Position numbers and translations under genes: made by a program. 64,000 nucleotides of DNA from Mesorhizobium shangrilense (GTDB taxonomy: Bacteria; Pseudomonadota; Alphaproteobacteria; Rhizobiales; Rhizobiaceae): positions 496,001 through 560,000 of the forward strand of contig NZ_JAQGPN010000001.1 of the NCBI RefSeq assembly GCF_028826155.1, given 5' to 3'. Under the pieces are notes generated by a model. It was not told the DNA's origin. It was given only the letters and a program-made list of their open reading frames with translations, and did no database searches. Every line of letters begins with the position of its first letter. Positions within the stretch are counted from its first letter, which is position 1. Shown here one piece after another: positions 51,622 through 60,397 of this stretch.

Positions 51622-52089
51622 ATGAACACGACTGCACTGATCCGTCCGGCCTGGACGCCGGCGACCATCGCGCTGATGGTGATCGGCTTCATGGTGTTCT
51701 GGCCGCTCGGCCTCGCCATGCTCGCCTACATCATCTGGGGCGACCGGCTTGACGGCTTCAAGCGCGACGTCAACCGCGCCACCGACGGCGTCTTCGCCGG
51801 CTGCCGCCGCAATGCCGACAAGGCGCACCGCTGGGGCCATGGCGGCCGCACCGGCAACGTCGCCTTCGACGACTGGCGCGAGAAGGAACTCGAGCGCCTT
51901 GCCGAAGAGCGCCGCAAGCTCGACGAGACGCTTGCCGAGTTCGACGAATACGCGCGCGAGCTTCGCCGCGCCAAGGACCAGGAAGAGTTCGACCGCTTCA
52001 TGGCGAACCGCAACAAGTCCACCGCGCCCGCCACGACGGACAAGCCGTCCAGGAAGGGCAAGGGCGGCGGCCTCCTCGACGAGGTCTGA
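51622..52089 (+). CDS. DUF2852 membrane-anchored coiled-coil protein
   Basis: 155 residues. A single N-terminal helix (TIALMVIGFMVFWPLGLAMLAYIIWG) is followed by the DUF2852 segment GNVAFDDWREKELERLAEERRKLDETLAEFDEYARELRRAKDQEEFDRFM, a long charged coiled coil, and a low-complexity lysine/glycine tail. The family is confined mostly to Rhizobiales and its function is unknown. ATG at 51622 with GGGAGAAG directly upstream. A strong hairpin terminator follows at 52133. Confidence 0.85.
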   Translation: MNTTALIRPAWTPATIALMVIGFMVFWPLGLAMLAYIIWGDRLDGFKRDVNRATDGVFAGCRRNADKAHRWGHGGRTGNVAFDDWREKELERLAEERRKLDETLAEFDEYARELRRAKDQEEFDRFMANRNKSTAPATTDKPSRKGKGGGLLDEV

Positions 52090-52132
52090 TCGCCCGGTGG
52101 GGTGACGTCCGATCGCCCGGTGGAGTGAACAA

Positions 52133-52168
52133 GCCGACGGCGTCGCGAAAGCGGCGCCGTCGGCGTTT
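52133..52168 (+). terminator. Hairpin terminator after the DUF2852 gene
   Basis: GCCGACGGCGTCGC and GCGGCGCCGTCGGC form a 14-bp stem closed by a GAAA tetraloop and followed by GTTTG. Two direct copies of GATCGCCCGGTGG (52088 and 52111) precede it. Confidence 0.75.
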
Positions 52169-52373
52169 GTGCGGGTGCGGGGCAATGGGAAGCGAGCGTC
52201 GGGGCGTTGACGCTATCTCCCTCCCTGGTGCGACGGCCCCTGGTTATCGGGGGGGGGAAACCGGGTGTCGCCGCCAGCTTGCCGCAGAGCGTGCCCCGCC
52301 GCGAACACGCCCCTCCCCGTCCGGGTTGCCTCGCTGGACATCGCACCATTGGCGCACGACCGCCCTGTTGCGG

Positions 52374-52682
52374 CATGGGTCCCAGGGTCGCGCTCCGCTT
52401 CGCTGCGCTTGCCCTGGGATGACGAAGGGTGAGATGCCGGCCGCTCGTCGCCAACGTTGGCGATGGATGCCCAATGAACGCAATCGCCAATGTTGGCGTG
52501 TTGCCTATGCCCGGTCGCCAACGTTGGCGTTCGATGTTGCCTATGCCCGGTCGCCAATGTCGGCGTTCGATGTCGCCTATGCCCAGTCGCCAGCGTTGGC
52601 GATTGGCGTGGCGCTCCTCCCCCCTTCGTCATCCTAGGCCGAAGCAGGAGCGAAGCGAACTGCGGAGAGCCTAGGACCCATG
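52374..52682. repeat. Composite repeat: inverted arms flanking a palindromic minisatellite
   Basis: The left arm (52374-52429, CATGGGTCCCAGGG...GGGATGACGAAGGG) and the right arm (52622-52682, CCCTTCGTCATCC...TAGGACCCATG) are imperfect reverse complements. Between them lies a tandem array of five TCGCCAAYGTYGGCG-type palindromes (starts 52448, 52484, 52515, 52551, 52587; spacing 36, 31, 36, 36), with the linker TTGCCTATGCCCGG repeated. No protein is credible here despite open frames. Confidence 0.8.
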
Positions 52683-53268
52683 CCGTGACGCCCCGGCAGC
52701 ACGCCGACGGCGCAATACAACACCCCCGTCGCCAAACGGAACGCCCGCCCAGAGCGCGAAAATGGGAGTTGCGCAGGGAGAAAAACGCCCCTTTCGCAGC
52801 CACTCGCAGCGCCGAGCTTCTCTTAACATATTGTTATCGCTTGCATTTCAGAGCGCCCGACATCTCCCCCCCGAAAAAGGATTCTCCCCACCCTCCGCAC
52901 CGCCCCCATAATCCGCCTCGCCCCTGCACGGGAAACGGATGGCCACCGACCCTCCGGGCAGGGGACGGTGCCGGATCGGCAGCGCTACGGTCGCGCTGCT
53001 GGGTGATGAACCCCCAGGTCCGGGCCCCGACCGCCGACCGCGACCCGATGGGCCGGGCGGGACAGGTGGGGCAAGACCACCGGACGGGCGGCCGCGAGGC
53101 CGCACATTCTATGTTACGAGCGACCGGACGGCCGCCCGTCTTCCCGCTCCTCGCGGGACCGTTCTTTGACAATGGCCAGACGCGACAAGCGGGCGTGGCT
53201 GCAATTTGGCTCGCCCGTACCTCCCTCCTCTCTCGTCCGTCGCCGCGAATCAGTATTTGGTGCTTTCC
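52683..53268. other. Gene-free, GC-rich, self-complementary region upstream of the metallopeptidase gene
   Basis: About 590 bp with no credible gene. It holds short complementary blocks (for example GGACGGGCGGCCGCGAGGCCGC against GCGACCGGACGGCCGCCCG, broken by an AT patch, at roughly 53086-53143). A TTCTTTGACAA string at 53163-53172 resembles a boxA/-35 type sequence. I could not match it to RNase P RNA, tmRNA, SRP RNA or 6S RNA. Confidence 0.4.
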
Positions 53269-54027
53269 ATGCCCTTCGGTTTCCTCAAACGCGCGCCCCT
53301 GCTCGCCTCGCCTCCGGTCCAGCACCGTGAGCACGTGGTCGCCGGCCGCACACTGCCGTTGCGGATCGTCGAGAACGACCGCGCGCGCCGGTTGACGCTG
53401 CGCATCGACGCCGGCGGCCAGGGCTTGCGCGTCACCGTGCCGCCGGGGCTCGCGCGGGGCGAGGTCGAGCGCTTTCTTTCCCGCCATCAGGGCTGGCTGG
53501 AGGAGCGGCTGGCGAAGGTGCCGGACAGGCCGCAGGTCCGGCCCGGCGTGAAGATCCCGGTGCGCGGGGTCCCGCATCTCATCGTGCACGAGCCCGCGCC
53601 GCGCGGCACGGTGCGGCTGGAGACAGGCGAGGACGGGCCGACGATGATCATCCACGGCGACCGCCGCCACCTGCCGCGCCGCATCGCCGACTTCCTCAAG
53701 CGCGAGGCCAAGCGCGACATCGAAACGCTGGTGGCCAAGCACACCGAACGTGTTGGGCGCAAGGCGAAGGCGATCCGCTACAAGGACACGTCCAGCCGCT
53801 GGGGCTCCTGCACGTCCGACGGCAGCCTGTCGTTCTCCTGGCGCATCATGATGGCGCCGCCGCCGGTCATCGACTACCTCGTCGCGCACGAGGTCGCGCA
53901 CCTGAAGGAAATGAACCACGGCCCAAGATTCTGGAAGCTGTGCAGGGAACTCTGCCCCGACACCGACCGCTGCAAGGCCTGGCTGAAGCGCAACGGCAGC
54001 GCGCTGCAGGCGATCCAGTTTGAGTGA
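53269..54027 (+). CDS. YgjP/SprT-like zinc metallopeptidase (DUF45)
   Basis: 252 residues. The YgjP-type protease motif HEVAHLKEMNHGPRFWKL (HExxH plus downstream His) is near the C-terminus, preceded by KDTSSRWGSCTSDGSLSFSWRIMMAPPPVIDYLVAHE, the hallmark RWGSC segment of M48-related DUF45 proteins. Cytoplasmic, with no signal peptide. ATG at 53269 is preferred to the TTG at 53206, though its upstream site is weak. It is 52 bp ahead of trpF on the same strand. Confidence 0.87.
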   Translation: MPFGFLKRAPLLASPPVQHREHVVAGRTLPLRIVENDRARRLTLRIDAGGQGLRVTVPPGLARGEVERFLSRHQGWLEERLAKVPDRPQVRPGVKIPVRGVPHLIVHEPAPRGTVRLETGEDGPTMIIHGDRRHLPRRIADFLKREAKRDIETLVAKHTERVGRKAKAIRYKDTSSRWGSCTSDGSLSFSWRIMMAPPPVIDYLVAHEVAHLKEMNHGPRFWKLCRELCPDTDRCKAWLKRNGSALQAIQFE

Positions 54028-54079
54028 GGGCAGCGCGGTTTTCCTCGACTCCGGCGGACGCAGGGATTATCTGCGCGGC

Positions 54080-54715
54080 ATGGACATCAAGATCTGCGGA
54101 CTGAAGACCGAAGAGGCCGTCGCCGCCGCGCTCGACGGCGGCGCGACGCATGTCGGCTTCATCTTCTTTCCGAAAAGCCCCCGCAACATCGATCCCGAGA
54201 CAGCCCGGCGGCTGCGCGCCGGCGTGGAAGGGCGGGCCAGCGCGGTTGCCGTGACGGTCGATGCCGACGACGCCTTCCTCGACCGCATCGTCGCCGCAAT
54301 GCGGCCCGACATGCTGCAGCTTCACGGCAAGGAGACGCCTGAACGGGCCGCCGAGCTGAAGGCGCGCCACGGGCTGCCGGTGATGAAGGCATTTTCCATC
54401 AGCGAGGCTGGCGATCTCGGCAAGATCACACCGTTTGTCGGCGTCGCCGACCGCTTCCTTTTCGACGCCAAACCGCCCGCGGGCTCGGAGCTTCCCGGCG
54501 GCAACGGCGTCGCCTTCGACTGGACGGTCTTGGACGGCCTGCCCGCGGATACCGATTACCTGCTGTCGGGCGGGCTCAACGCCGGCAATGTCGGCGACGC
54601 CATAAAGCTCGCCAATCCGCCCGGCCTCGACATCTCGTCAGGCGTGGAAAGCGCACCCGGCATCAAGGACGTGGAGCTTATCAGGCAGTTTTTCCGGGCG
54701 GTGCGGGCGGCGTAG
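54080..54715 (+). CDS. trpF: Phosphoribosylanthranilate isomerase
   Basis: 211 residues of the beta/alpha barrel enzyme that makes CdRP in tryptophan synthesis. Catalytic Cys lies in DIKICGLKT; GFIFFPKSPRNI, LQLHGKE, FLFDAKPP (catalytic Asp) and LSGGLNAGNV, then DISSGVESAPGIKD, are all diagnostic. It is not in the trpBA operon but upstream on the other strand, convergent with folC, as in other alphaproteobacteria with scattered trp genes. Confidence 0.95.
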   Translation: MDIKICGLKTEEAVAAALDGGATHVGFIFFPKSPRNIDPETARRLRAGVEGRASAVAVTVDADDAFLDRIVAAMRPDMLQLHGKETPERAAELKARHGLPVMKAFSISEAGDLGKITPFVGVADRFLFDAKPPAGSELPGGNGVAFDWTVLDGLPADTDYLLSGGLNAGNVGDAIKLANPPGLDISSGVESAPGIKDVELIRQFFRAVRAA

Positions 54716-54740
54716 GTTTTCGCGGGAAAACGCCCGCCCG

Positions 54741-56078
54741 TCAGACCGGTGGCGTGCCATTCTCGGCCAACACCGCGCCGACCAGATAGAGCGATCCGCC
54801 GATCAGGATTCGCGGCGGCGGCTCGCGGTCGTCCCAGGTGTCGCGCAGCAGCATCAGCGCATTGGCGACGGAGCCTACCGGTTCGGCCGACAGCCCGGCC
54901 TCGGTGGCGCGCACCGCGAGTTCGTCGTTCGGCACGCTGGATTCGCTCATCGTCACCGGAACCGTGAAGACATGCCGCGCCATGCCGTGGAAGGCGCGGA
55001 AATAGCCGGTCTGGTCCTTGGTGTTGATCATGCCGGAAATGAGGAAGAGCGGCCGCGGGTTGCGCTCCTCCTGTTCGGCAAGCGCCTCGGCGACGACGAG
55101 GCCGGCCCCGGGATTGTGGCCGCCATCGACCCAGATCTCGGCGCCTTTCGGGGCGAGTTCGGCCAGTTTGCCCGACGCCAGGCCCTGCATGCGTCCCGGC
55201 CAGTAGACGCTCTGCATCGCCGCTTCCGCAGCCTCGTGCGACAGGTCGAAGCCCGCGGCGCGGATGGCCGCGATCGCGGCGGCGGCGTTGGCGAACTGGT
55301 GGCGGCCGCTGAGGCGCGGCGGCGGCAGGTCCATCAGTCCGGTCTGGTCCTGATAGACCAGCCGGCCGTTCTCCTCATAGGCGAGAAAGTCCTGGCCATA
55401 GAGCTCGAACGGGCAGCCGAGCCGCTCCGCCGTCTCGACGAGCACGGCCTGCGCGGCATCGAACTCCTGCGCACCGATGACGACCGGTACGCCCTGCTTC
55501 ATGATGCCGGCCTTCTCGGCGGCGATCAGTTCGACGCGGTCGCCAAGGTAGGCCTGGTGATCGGGCGAGATCGGCATGATCAGCGATACCGCCGGCTGCT
55601 TCATCACGTTGGTCGCGTCGAAGCGCCCGCCAAGCCCCACCTCGATCACGGCGGCGTCCGCCGGGTGCTCGGAGAAGAGCAGGAAGGTGACGGCGGTCAG
55701 GATCTCGAAGACGGTGATCTTTTCCCCTGCATTGGCCGTCGCGACGCGGGACATCGCCTCGGCAAGCACCTCGTCGCCGACGAACTTGCCGCCGCCCGCA
55801 GCGCCCAGCCGGTAGCGCTCGTGCCAGTTGACCAGATGCGGCGAGGTGTGGACGTGGACCGTGAGCCCCTCAGCCTCCAGCAGCGCGCGCGAGAACGCCG
55901 CGGCGGAACCCTTGCCGTTGGTGCCGGCGATATGGATGACCGGCGGCAGCCGGTCCTGCGGGTTGCCAAGGCGGTCCAGCAGGCGGGTGATGCGCTCCAG
56001 CGAAAGGTCGAAGCCCTTCGGATGCAGCATCATCAGGCGCTCGATTTCGCGATCGGCAAGCAAGGCGGTCATCGACAT
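54741..56078 (-). CDS. folC: Bifunctional folylpolyglutamate synthase/dihydrofolate synthase
   Basis: 445 residues of the Mur-ligase superfamily. The P-loop IAGTNGKGSAAAF is at residues 50-62, with HTSPHLVNWHERYRL, FEILTAVTFLLFSEHPADAAVIEVGLGGRFDATNV, HQAYLG and DGGHNPGAG. It adds glutamate to dihydropteroate and to folates. It is the last gene of a run trpB-TA-trpA-accD-folC; the accD-folC gap is 57 bp. Confidence 0.95.
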   Translation of the reverse strand: MSMTALLADREIERLMMLHPKGFDLSLERITRLLDRLGNPQDRLPPVIHIAGTNGKGSAAAFSRALLEAEGLTVHVHTSPHLVNWHERYRLGAAGGGKFVGDEVLAEAMSRVATANAGEKITVFEILTAVTFLLFSEHPADAAVIEVGLGGRFDATNVMKQPAVSLIMPISPDHQAYLGDRVELIAAEKAGIMKQGVPVVIGAQEFDAAQAVLVETAERLGCPFELYGQDFLAYEENGRLVYQDQTGLMDLPPPRLSGRHQFANAAAAIAAIRAAGFDLSHEAAEAAMQSVYWPGRMQGLASGKLAELAPKGAEIWVDGGHNPGAGLVVAEALAEQEERNPRPLFLISGMINTKDQTGYFRAFHGMARHVFTVPVTMSESSVPNDELAVRATEAGLSAEPVGSVANALMLLRDTWDDREPPPRILIGGSLYLVGAVLAENGTPPV

Positions 56079-56135
56079 GACTTAGGCGCTCCCCGCCGCG
56101 CAAACAATCACGTTTCGCGGCGTCGGATGACGGGT

Positions 56136-57059
56136 TCAGGCCGACGGGCGCGCTTCCGCCGCGACGGCGGGCGGAGGCAGGATCTCCGGCTCGATCGCCG
56201 CCACTTCCGCCGGGGTCTTGAGCAACAGCTTCAGAAGCCGCGCGACGGTGGACTTCATGTCGAGACGGGACACCACCATGTCGACCATGCCGTGATCCAT
56301 CAGGTACTCGGCGCGCTGGAAGCCCTCGGGAAGCTTCTCGCGGATGGTCTGCTCGATGACGCGCGGGCCGGCGAAGCCGATCAGCGCGCCGGGCTCGGCG
56401 ATGTGGACGTCGCCCAGCATGGCGTAGGACGCGGTGACGCCGCCGGTGGTCGGGTTGGTCAGCACGACGATATAGGGCAATCCGGCTTCCTTGAGCCGAT
56501 CGACCCCGACCGTTGTGCGCGGAAGCTGCATCAGCGAGAGAATGCCTTCCTGCATGCGCGCCCCGCCGGAGGCGGCGAACAGCACGAGCGGCCGCTTCTT
56601 CTCGAGCGCCGTCTCGAACGCCCTGATGATCGCCTCGCCGGCAGCCATGCCGAGCGAGCCGCCCATGAAGGAGAAGTCCTGAACGGTGGCCACGATGGGA
56701 AGGCCCTCGATCGTGCCGAGGCCGGACAGGATCGCGTCCTCGAGCCCGGTCTTGGCCTTGGCGTCGCGAAGCCGGTCGAGATAGCGCTTCTCGTCCCGGA
56801 ATTTCAGCGGGTCCACCGGCGCCTTGGGGTTGTCGATGACGTCATAGCGCCCGTCGTCGAAGAAGTATCTCAGCCGCTCCTTGGCCGAGATCTTCATGTG
56901 GTGGCCGGAGGTCGGGATGACGAACTGGTTGCTCTCCAGGTCCTTGTGGAACACCATCTCGCCCGTCTCGGGATCCTTGATCCAGAGGTTCTCGGGCATA
57001 TCGCGGCGGCCGAGCATCGAATTGATCTTCGGCCGAACGTAGTTGGTGATCCAGTTCAT
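56136..57059 (-). CDS. accD: Acetyl-CoA carboxylase carboxyltransferase subunit beta, without zinc-ribbon cysteines
   Basis: 307 residues. The carboxyltransferase core is complete: [77 protein letters not shown]. In E. coli the N-terminus holds Zn through CxxC...CxxC. Here the equivalent segment reads [16 protein letters not shown]...VIPTSGHH, with all four cysteines replaced (Asp, Thr, Ile, Ser). Loss of some of these is known in Rhizobiales; here it is total. It works with AccA, which is elsewhere. Confidence 0.95.
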   Translation of the reverse strand: MNWITNYVRPKINSMLGRRDMPENLWIKDPETGEMVFHKDLESNQFVIPTSGHHMKISAKERLRYFFDDGRYDVIDNPKAPVDPLKFRDEKRYLDRLRDAKAKTGLEDAILSGLGTIEGLPIVATVQDFSFMGGSLGMAAGEAIIRAFETALEKKRPLVLFAASGGARMQEGILSLMQLPRTTVGVDRLKEAGLPYIVVLTNPTTGGVTASYAMLGDVHIAEPGALIGFAGPRVIEQTIREKLPEGFQRAEYLMDHGMVDMVVSRLDMKSTVARLLKLLLKTPAEVAAIEPEILPPPAVAAEARPSA

Positions 57060-57104
57060 GATGCTTTTTCTCGGGCTGGTGGACGGTCCGGGAGGATGGG
57101 ACGC

Positions 57105-57947
57105 CTATTGGGCGACTTGAAGGCGGGCGGCGCGGACGCCCTGGGCGAGGCCGTTGACCAGCGTCGCCACCGCCTCCGCCGGGTCGGCGGTCGTCCGGCC
57201 ATCGGGACCCAGCACGTTGGCGACCGCATTGACGATCGCAGTGCCTACGACGACGCCGTCGGCGGATGCGCCGATGACGCGCGCCTGCTCGGCGGTCTTG
57301 ACGCCGAAGCCGACACAGACCGGCAGCGAGGTATGGCTCTTGATGCGCTTGACCGCAGCCTCGACCTTGCCGGTATCGGCAAGCGCCGAGCCGGTGATGC
57401 CGGTCATCGACACGTAGTAGACGAAGCCCGAGGTGTTCTCGAGCACCTTGGGCAGGCGCTTGTCGTCGGTCGTCGGCGTCGCCAGCCGGATGAAGTTCAC
57501 GCCCGCCTTGAGCGCCGGCACGCAGAGCTCCGCGTCCATTTCCGGCGGCAGGTCGACGATGATCAGCCCGTCGATGCCGGCCGCCTTGGCGTCGGCCAGG
57601 AAACGATCCACGCCGTAGATGTAGATGGGATTGTAGTACCCCATCATGACGATCGGCGTGTCGTCATCGACGGTGCGGAATTCAGCCGCCATCTGCAGCG
57701 TCTTCGCCAGCGTCTGCCCGGCCTTCAGCGCCCGCAGGCCAGCGGCCTGGATGGCCGGCCCGTCGGCCATGGGATCGGAGAAAGGCATGCCCAGCTCGAT
57801 GACGTCGGCCCCGGCCTTCGGCAGCGCCTTCATGATGCTGAGCGAGGTCGCATAGTCAGGGTCGCCGCCCATGAAATAGGTGACCAGCGCCGGCCGGCCC
57901 TCGGCGGCGAGTTTCTCAAAACGGCGGTCGATACGGGTGGTGGTCAT
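57105..57947 (-). CDS. trpA: Tryptophan synthase alpha subunit
   Basis: 280 residues. Catalytic Glu51 is in [18 protein letters not shown] (with Asp62), followed by [33 protein letters not shown] and [13 protein letters not shown]. It releases indole for TrpB. Its ATG at 57947 overlaps the stop of the ParE-like toxin gene (ATGA); the longer 58001 frame is rejected. The usual direct trpB-trpA junction is broken by a toxin-antitoxin pair here. Confidence 0.95.
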   Translation of the reverse strand: MTTTRIDRRFEKLAAEGRPALVTYFMGGDPDYATSLSIMKALPKAGADVIELGMPFSDPMADGPAIQAAGLRALKAGQTLAKTLQMAAEFRTVDDDTPIVMMGYYNPIYIYGVDRFLADAKAAGIDGLIIVDLPPEMDAELCVPALKAGVNFIRLATPTTDDKRLPKVLENTSGFVYYVSMTGITGSALADTGKVEAAVKRIKSHTSLPVCVGFGVKTAEQARVIGASADGVVVGTAIVNAVANVLGPDGRTTADPAEAVATLVNGLAQGVRAARLQVAQ

Positions 57948-58249
57948 GTCTCTCCGTCGTCTGGCAATCGCATGTGAGCCGGATCGGCGCGCCGATCCCA
58001 AACGCGCAGGATTTCGATGGCGTCGTCGCCGATCCTGTAGATCAGCGCAAACGGCGTTCGCGGAACCGAATATTCGCGATAGTCAGTTTGTGCAATGGCT
58101 TTGCCGAGACGTGGATTGTCCGCCAGGTGCGCCAGTGCACGCTCCAGCCGACGATACGCCCTCGGACCGCCCTCGGGAAAGACGCCGAGGTAATAGTCGG
58201 CCAGCCATTCGAAGTCCGCCCTGGTGGTCGGCAGGAAGACGAGTCTCAT
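57944..58249 (-). CDS. ParE/RelE-superfamily toxin
   Basis: 101 residues: [87 protein letters not shown]. The arrangement [15 protein letters not shown], then YREYSV, LIYRI and [11 protein letters not shown] is that of ParE-like plasmid-stabilisation toxins. It follows an antitoxin-like RHH gene by 10 bp and overlaps trpA by 4 nt. Whether it poisons gyrase (ParE) or ribosome-bound mRNA (RelE) cannot be read from sequence. Confidence 0.85.
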   Translation of the reverse strand: MRLVFLPTTRADFEWLADYYLGVFPEGGPRAYRRLERALAHLADNPRLGKAIAQTDYREYSVPRTPFALIYRIGDDAIEILRVWDRRADPAHMRLPDDGET

Positions 58250-58259
58250 CCAGACGCCG

Positions 58260-58550
58260 TCAACGATTGCGAGGCGTCAGAAAGACATCGGGCTGTGGTG
58301 GCGGAGTCCGCTTGCCGTCAAAGAGATCTTCCACCCAGCGCATCATTGCTTCGCTGGAGATGAACACGCCTTTATCGGCCTCGACAGTGCGCTGCTGGAT
58401 CAGCAACCGTTCCCGCTCTTGGCAGTCAAGGTAAGATTTGATGGCCTGGCTGGCAATGTCGTCCAGCGCAACGTCCTGCAAAGCGGCTTCCCGTTTGAGG
58501 CCTTCAACGGTTTCCGCGTCCAGGCGCAAAGACAATGGCATCTCGCCCAT
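58260..58550 (-). CDS. Ribbon-helix-helix-type antitoxin
   Basis: 96 residues. The N-terminal ribbon MPLSLRLDAETVEGLKREAALQDVALDDIASQAIKSYL fits a CopG/RHH DNA-binding module. A second half rich in charged residues (ISSEAMMRWVEDLFDGKRTPPP) would bind the toxin. The ATG at 58550 has GGAG about 9 nt upstream; a GTG one codon earlier is possible. It lies 64 bp after the trpB stop and forms the antitoxin-toxin order with the next gene. Confidence 0.82.
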   Translation of the reverse strand: MGEMPLSLRLDAETVEGLKREAALQDVALDDIASQAIKSYLDCQERERLLIQQRTVEADKGVFISSEAMMRWVEDLFDGKRTPPPQPDVFLTPRNR

Positions 58551-58614
58551 CACAACGTCTCCAAGCTCGGATCCATCCTATCATGGGATACAGAGCGAGG
58601 CCAACGATCTACCC

Positions 58615-59835
58615 TCAGATCTCCATGCCCATCATCTTGGCGACCGTGTGCACGTCCTTGTCGCCGCGGCCGGACAGGTTGACGATCACGATCTGGTCCT
58701 TGCCCATCTTCGGCGCCACCTTCATGGCGTGGGCGATGGCGTGGGCGGATTCCAGCGCCGGGATGATGCCCTCCACCTTAGTCGTCACCTGGAAGGCGTC
58801 GAGCGCCTCGTCGTCCAGGATCGGCACGTACTCGACGCGGCCGCTGTCGCGCAGCCAGCTGTGCTCCGGGCCGACGCCCGGATAGTCGAGGCCGGCCGAA
58901 ATCGAATGGCCGTCAAGGATCTGGCCGTCGTCATTCTGCAGCAGATAGGTGCGGTTGCCGTGCAGGACGCCCGGCTTGCCGGCGTTCATGGAAGCGCAGT
59001 GCTCGACCCCTTCAAGCCCACGGCCGCCCGCCTCGATGCCGACGATCCTGACGTTGCGGTCGTCCAGGAACGGATGGAAAATGCCGATGGCGTTGGAGCC
59101 GCCGCCGACGGCGGCAATGACGAGATCCGGCAGCCGGCCTTCCTGCTCGAGGATCTGCGCCCGCGCCTCGTTGCCGATCACCGACTGGAAGTCGCGCACG
59201 AGCTCGGGATAGGGGTGCGGACCGGCGGCCGTGCCGATCAGGTAGTAGGTGTCCTCGACATTGGTCACCCAGTCGCGCAGCGCCTCGTTCATGGCGTCCT
59301 TGAGCGTGCCGTGACCGGAGCTGACCGGCCGCACTTCCGCGCCGAGCAGCTTCATGCGGAAGACATTCGGCTTCTGCCGCTCGACGTCGGTGGCGCCCAT
59401 GTAGACGACGCAGGGATAGCCGAAGCGCGCCGCCACCGTCGCCGAGGCAACGCCGTGCTGACCGGCGCCGGTCTCGGCAATGATCCGCTTCTTGCCCATG
59501 CGCTTGGCGAGCAGGATCTGGCCGAGGCAGTTGTTGATCTTGTGCGAACCGGTGTGGTTGAGGTCCTCGCGCTTGAAGTAGACCTTGGCCCCGCCGAGAT
59601 GCCGCGTCAGTCCTTCGGCGAAGTAGAGCTTGGAGGGACGCCCCGCATAGAAGGTCGAGAGCGCCGAAAGCTCCGCCTTGAAGGCGGGATCGTTCTTTGC
59701 CGCATCCCAGTGCGCCTGCAGGTCCAGGATGAGCGGCATCAGGGTCTCAGCGACGAAGCGCCCGCCGAACAAGCCGAACATGCCCTGTTCGTCGGGGCCG
59801 GTGCGGAAGGAATTTGGTTCGATCGGCTTGTTCAT
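58615..59835 (-). CDS. trpB: Tryptophan synthase beta subunit
   Basis: 406 residues of the TrpB1 type. The PLP lysine is Lys99 in [38 protein letters not shown] (phosphate loop), [17 protein letters not shown] and a C-terminal [11 protein letters not shown] are present. It condenses indole with serine. ATG at 59835 is used; the 59883 frame is unconserved. A strong terminator for trxA lies upstream at 59946. Confidence 0.96.
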   Translation of the reverse strand: MNKPIEPNSFRTGPDEQGMFGLFGGRFVAETLMPLILDLQAHWDAAKNDPAFKAELSALSTFYAGRPSKLYFAEGLTRHLGGAKVYFKREDLNHTGSHKINNCLGQILLAKRMGKKRIIAETGAGQHGVASATVAARFGYPCVVYMGATDVERQKPNVFRMKLLGAEVRPVSSGHGTLKDAMNEALRDWVTNVEDTYYLIGTAAGPHPYPELVRDFQSVIGNEARAQILEQEGRLPDLVIAAVGGGSNAIGIFHPFLDDRNVRIVGIEAGGRGLEGVEHCASMNAGKPGVLHGNRTYLLQNDDGQILDGHSISAGLDYPGVGPEHSWLRDSGRVEYVPILDDEALDAFQVTTKVEGIIPALESAHAIAHAMKVAPKMGKDQIVIVNLSGRGDKDVHTVAKMMGMEI

Positions 59836-59945
59836 AACGTTTCCGGTTTGCGGTGCGGGCGGCTGCATGCCTGCCCCGAGCAAGGTCGCAGAGGCTTATG
59901 ACTCTCCGCGGAAAAATGCAAACGCGCGAGCCTCCGACCAAACAA

Positions 59946-59974
59946 AAAGGTCCGGCGCGAGCGCCGGACCTTTT
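59946..59974 (-). terminator. Rho-independent terminator after trxA
   Basis: GGTCCGGCGC (59949-59958) and GCGCCGGACC (59961-59970) pair perfectly; the stem extends into A/T runs on both sides, giving TTTTTG at the 3' end on the minus strand. It separates trxA from trpB. Confidence 0.85.
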
Positions 59975-59999
59975 GCTTGGAAGTGCAGCAAACGGGACG

Positions 60000-60323
60000 T
60001 CAGGCGACGGCGCCGTTGATCCAGTGCGAAAGCGCGGTCTTCGGGGCCGCGCCGACCTTCATGTCGGCCACTTCGCCGCCCTTGAAGATCATCAGCGTCG
60101 GGATCGAGCGGACGCCGAACTGCGCCGCGAGCTCAGGATTCTCGTCGATGTTCAGCTTGGCGATCTTCACCTTGCCGCCGAGTTCGGCAGAAATGTCTTC
60201 GAGCGCCGGGGCGATCATCTTGCAGGGACCGCACCACTCCGCCCAGAAATCCACGACCACCGGCTCCTTGGCGTCCAGCACGTCGCTCTTGAAATTGCTC
60301 TTGTCGACCGTCACGGTGGCCAT
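60000..60323 (-). CDS. trxA: Thioredoxin
   Basis: 107 residues with the active site [13 protein letters not shown] (Cys31 and Cys34), the cis-proline region [12 protein letters not shown] and [14 protein letters not shown]. It is the classical cytoplasmic thioredoxin 1. ATG at 60323; the longer 60401 frame is unconserved. It follows addA by 74 bp, and is followed by its own terminator. Confidence 0.96.
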   Translation of the reverse strand: MATVTVDKSNFKSDVLDAKEPVVVDFWAEWCGPCKMIAPALEDISAELGGKVKIAKLNIDENPELAAQFGVRSIPTLMIFKGGEVADMKVGAAPKTALSHWINGAVA

Positions 60324-60397
60324 ACTGAAGAATCCTTTCGATGCTTGGTCGCGCAATATGTGGTGCAGTGCGGCGCACCCTTCAAGCAGGCCTTGTC

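Noticed and set aside
52448..52601. CRISPR-like array
   Set aside because: The repeat units are 36 bp including the linker, there are no unique spacers, and no cas genes are present.
53163..53172. boxA/rrn leader-like TTCTTTGACAA
   Set aside because: No 16S rRNA follows and no matching -10 is seen; a chance match.
52850..53180. RNase P RNA or 6S RNA on either strand
   Set aside because: The invariant GAGGAAAGUC block and the expected P4 partner are missing; only general GC complementarity is seen.
52490..53395. A 301-codon frame with repeated CLCPVANVGVRC units
   Set aside because: The repeats come from the DNA minisatellite; the frame runs through the inverted arm and into the metallopeptidase gene in a wrong phase.
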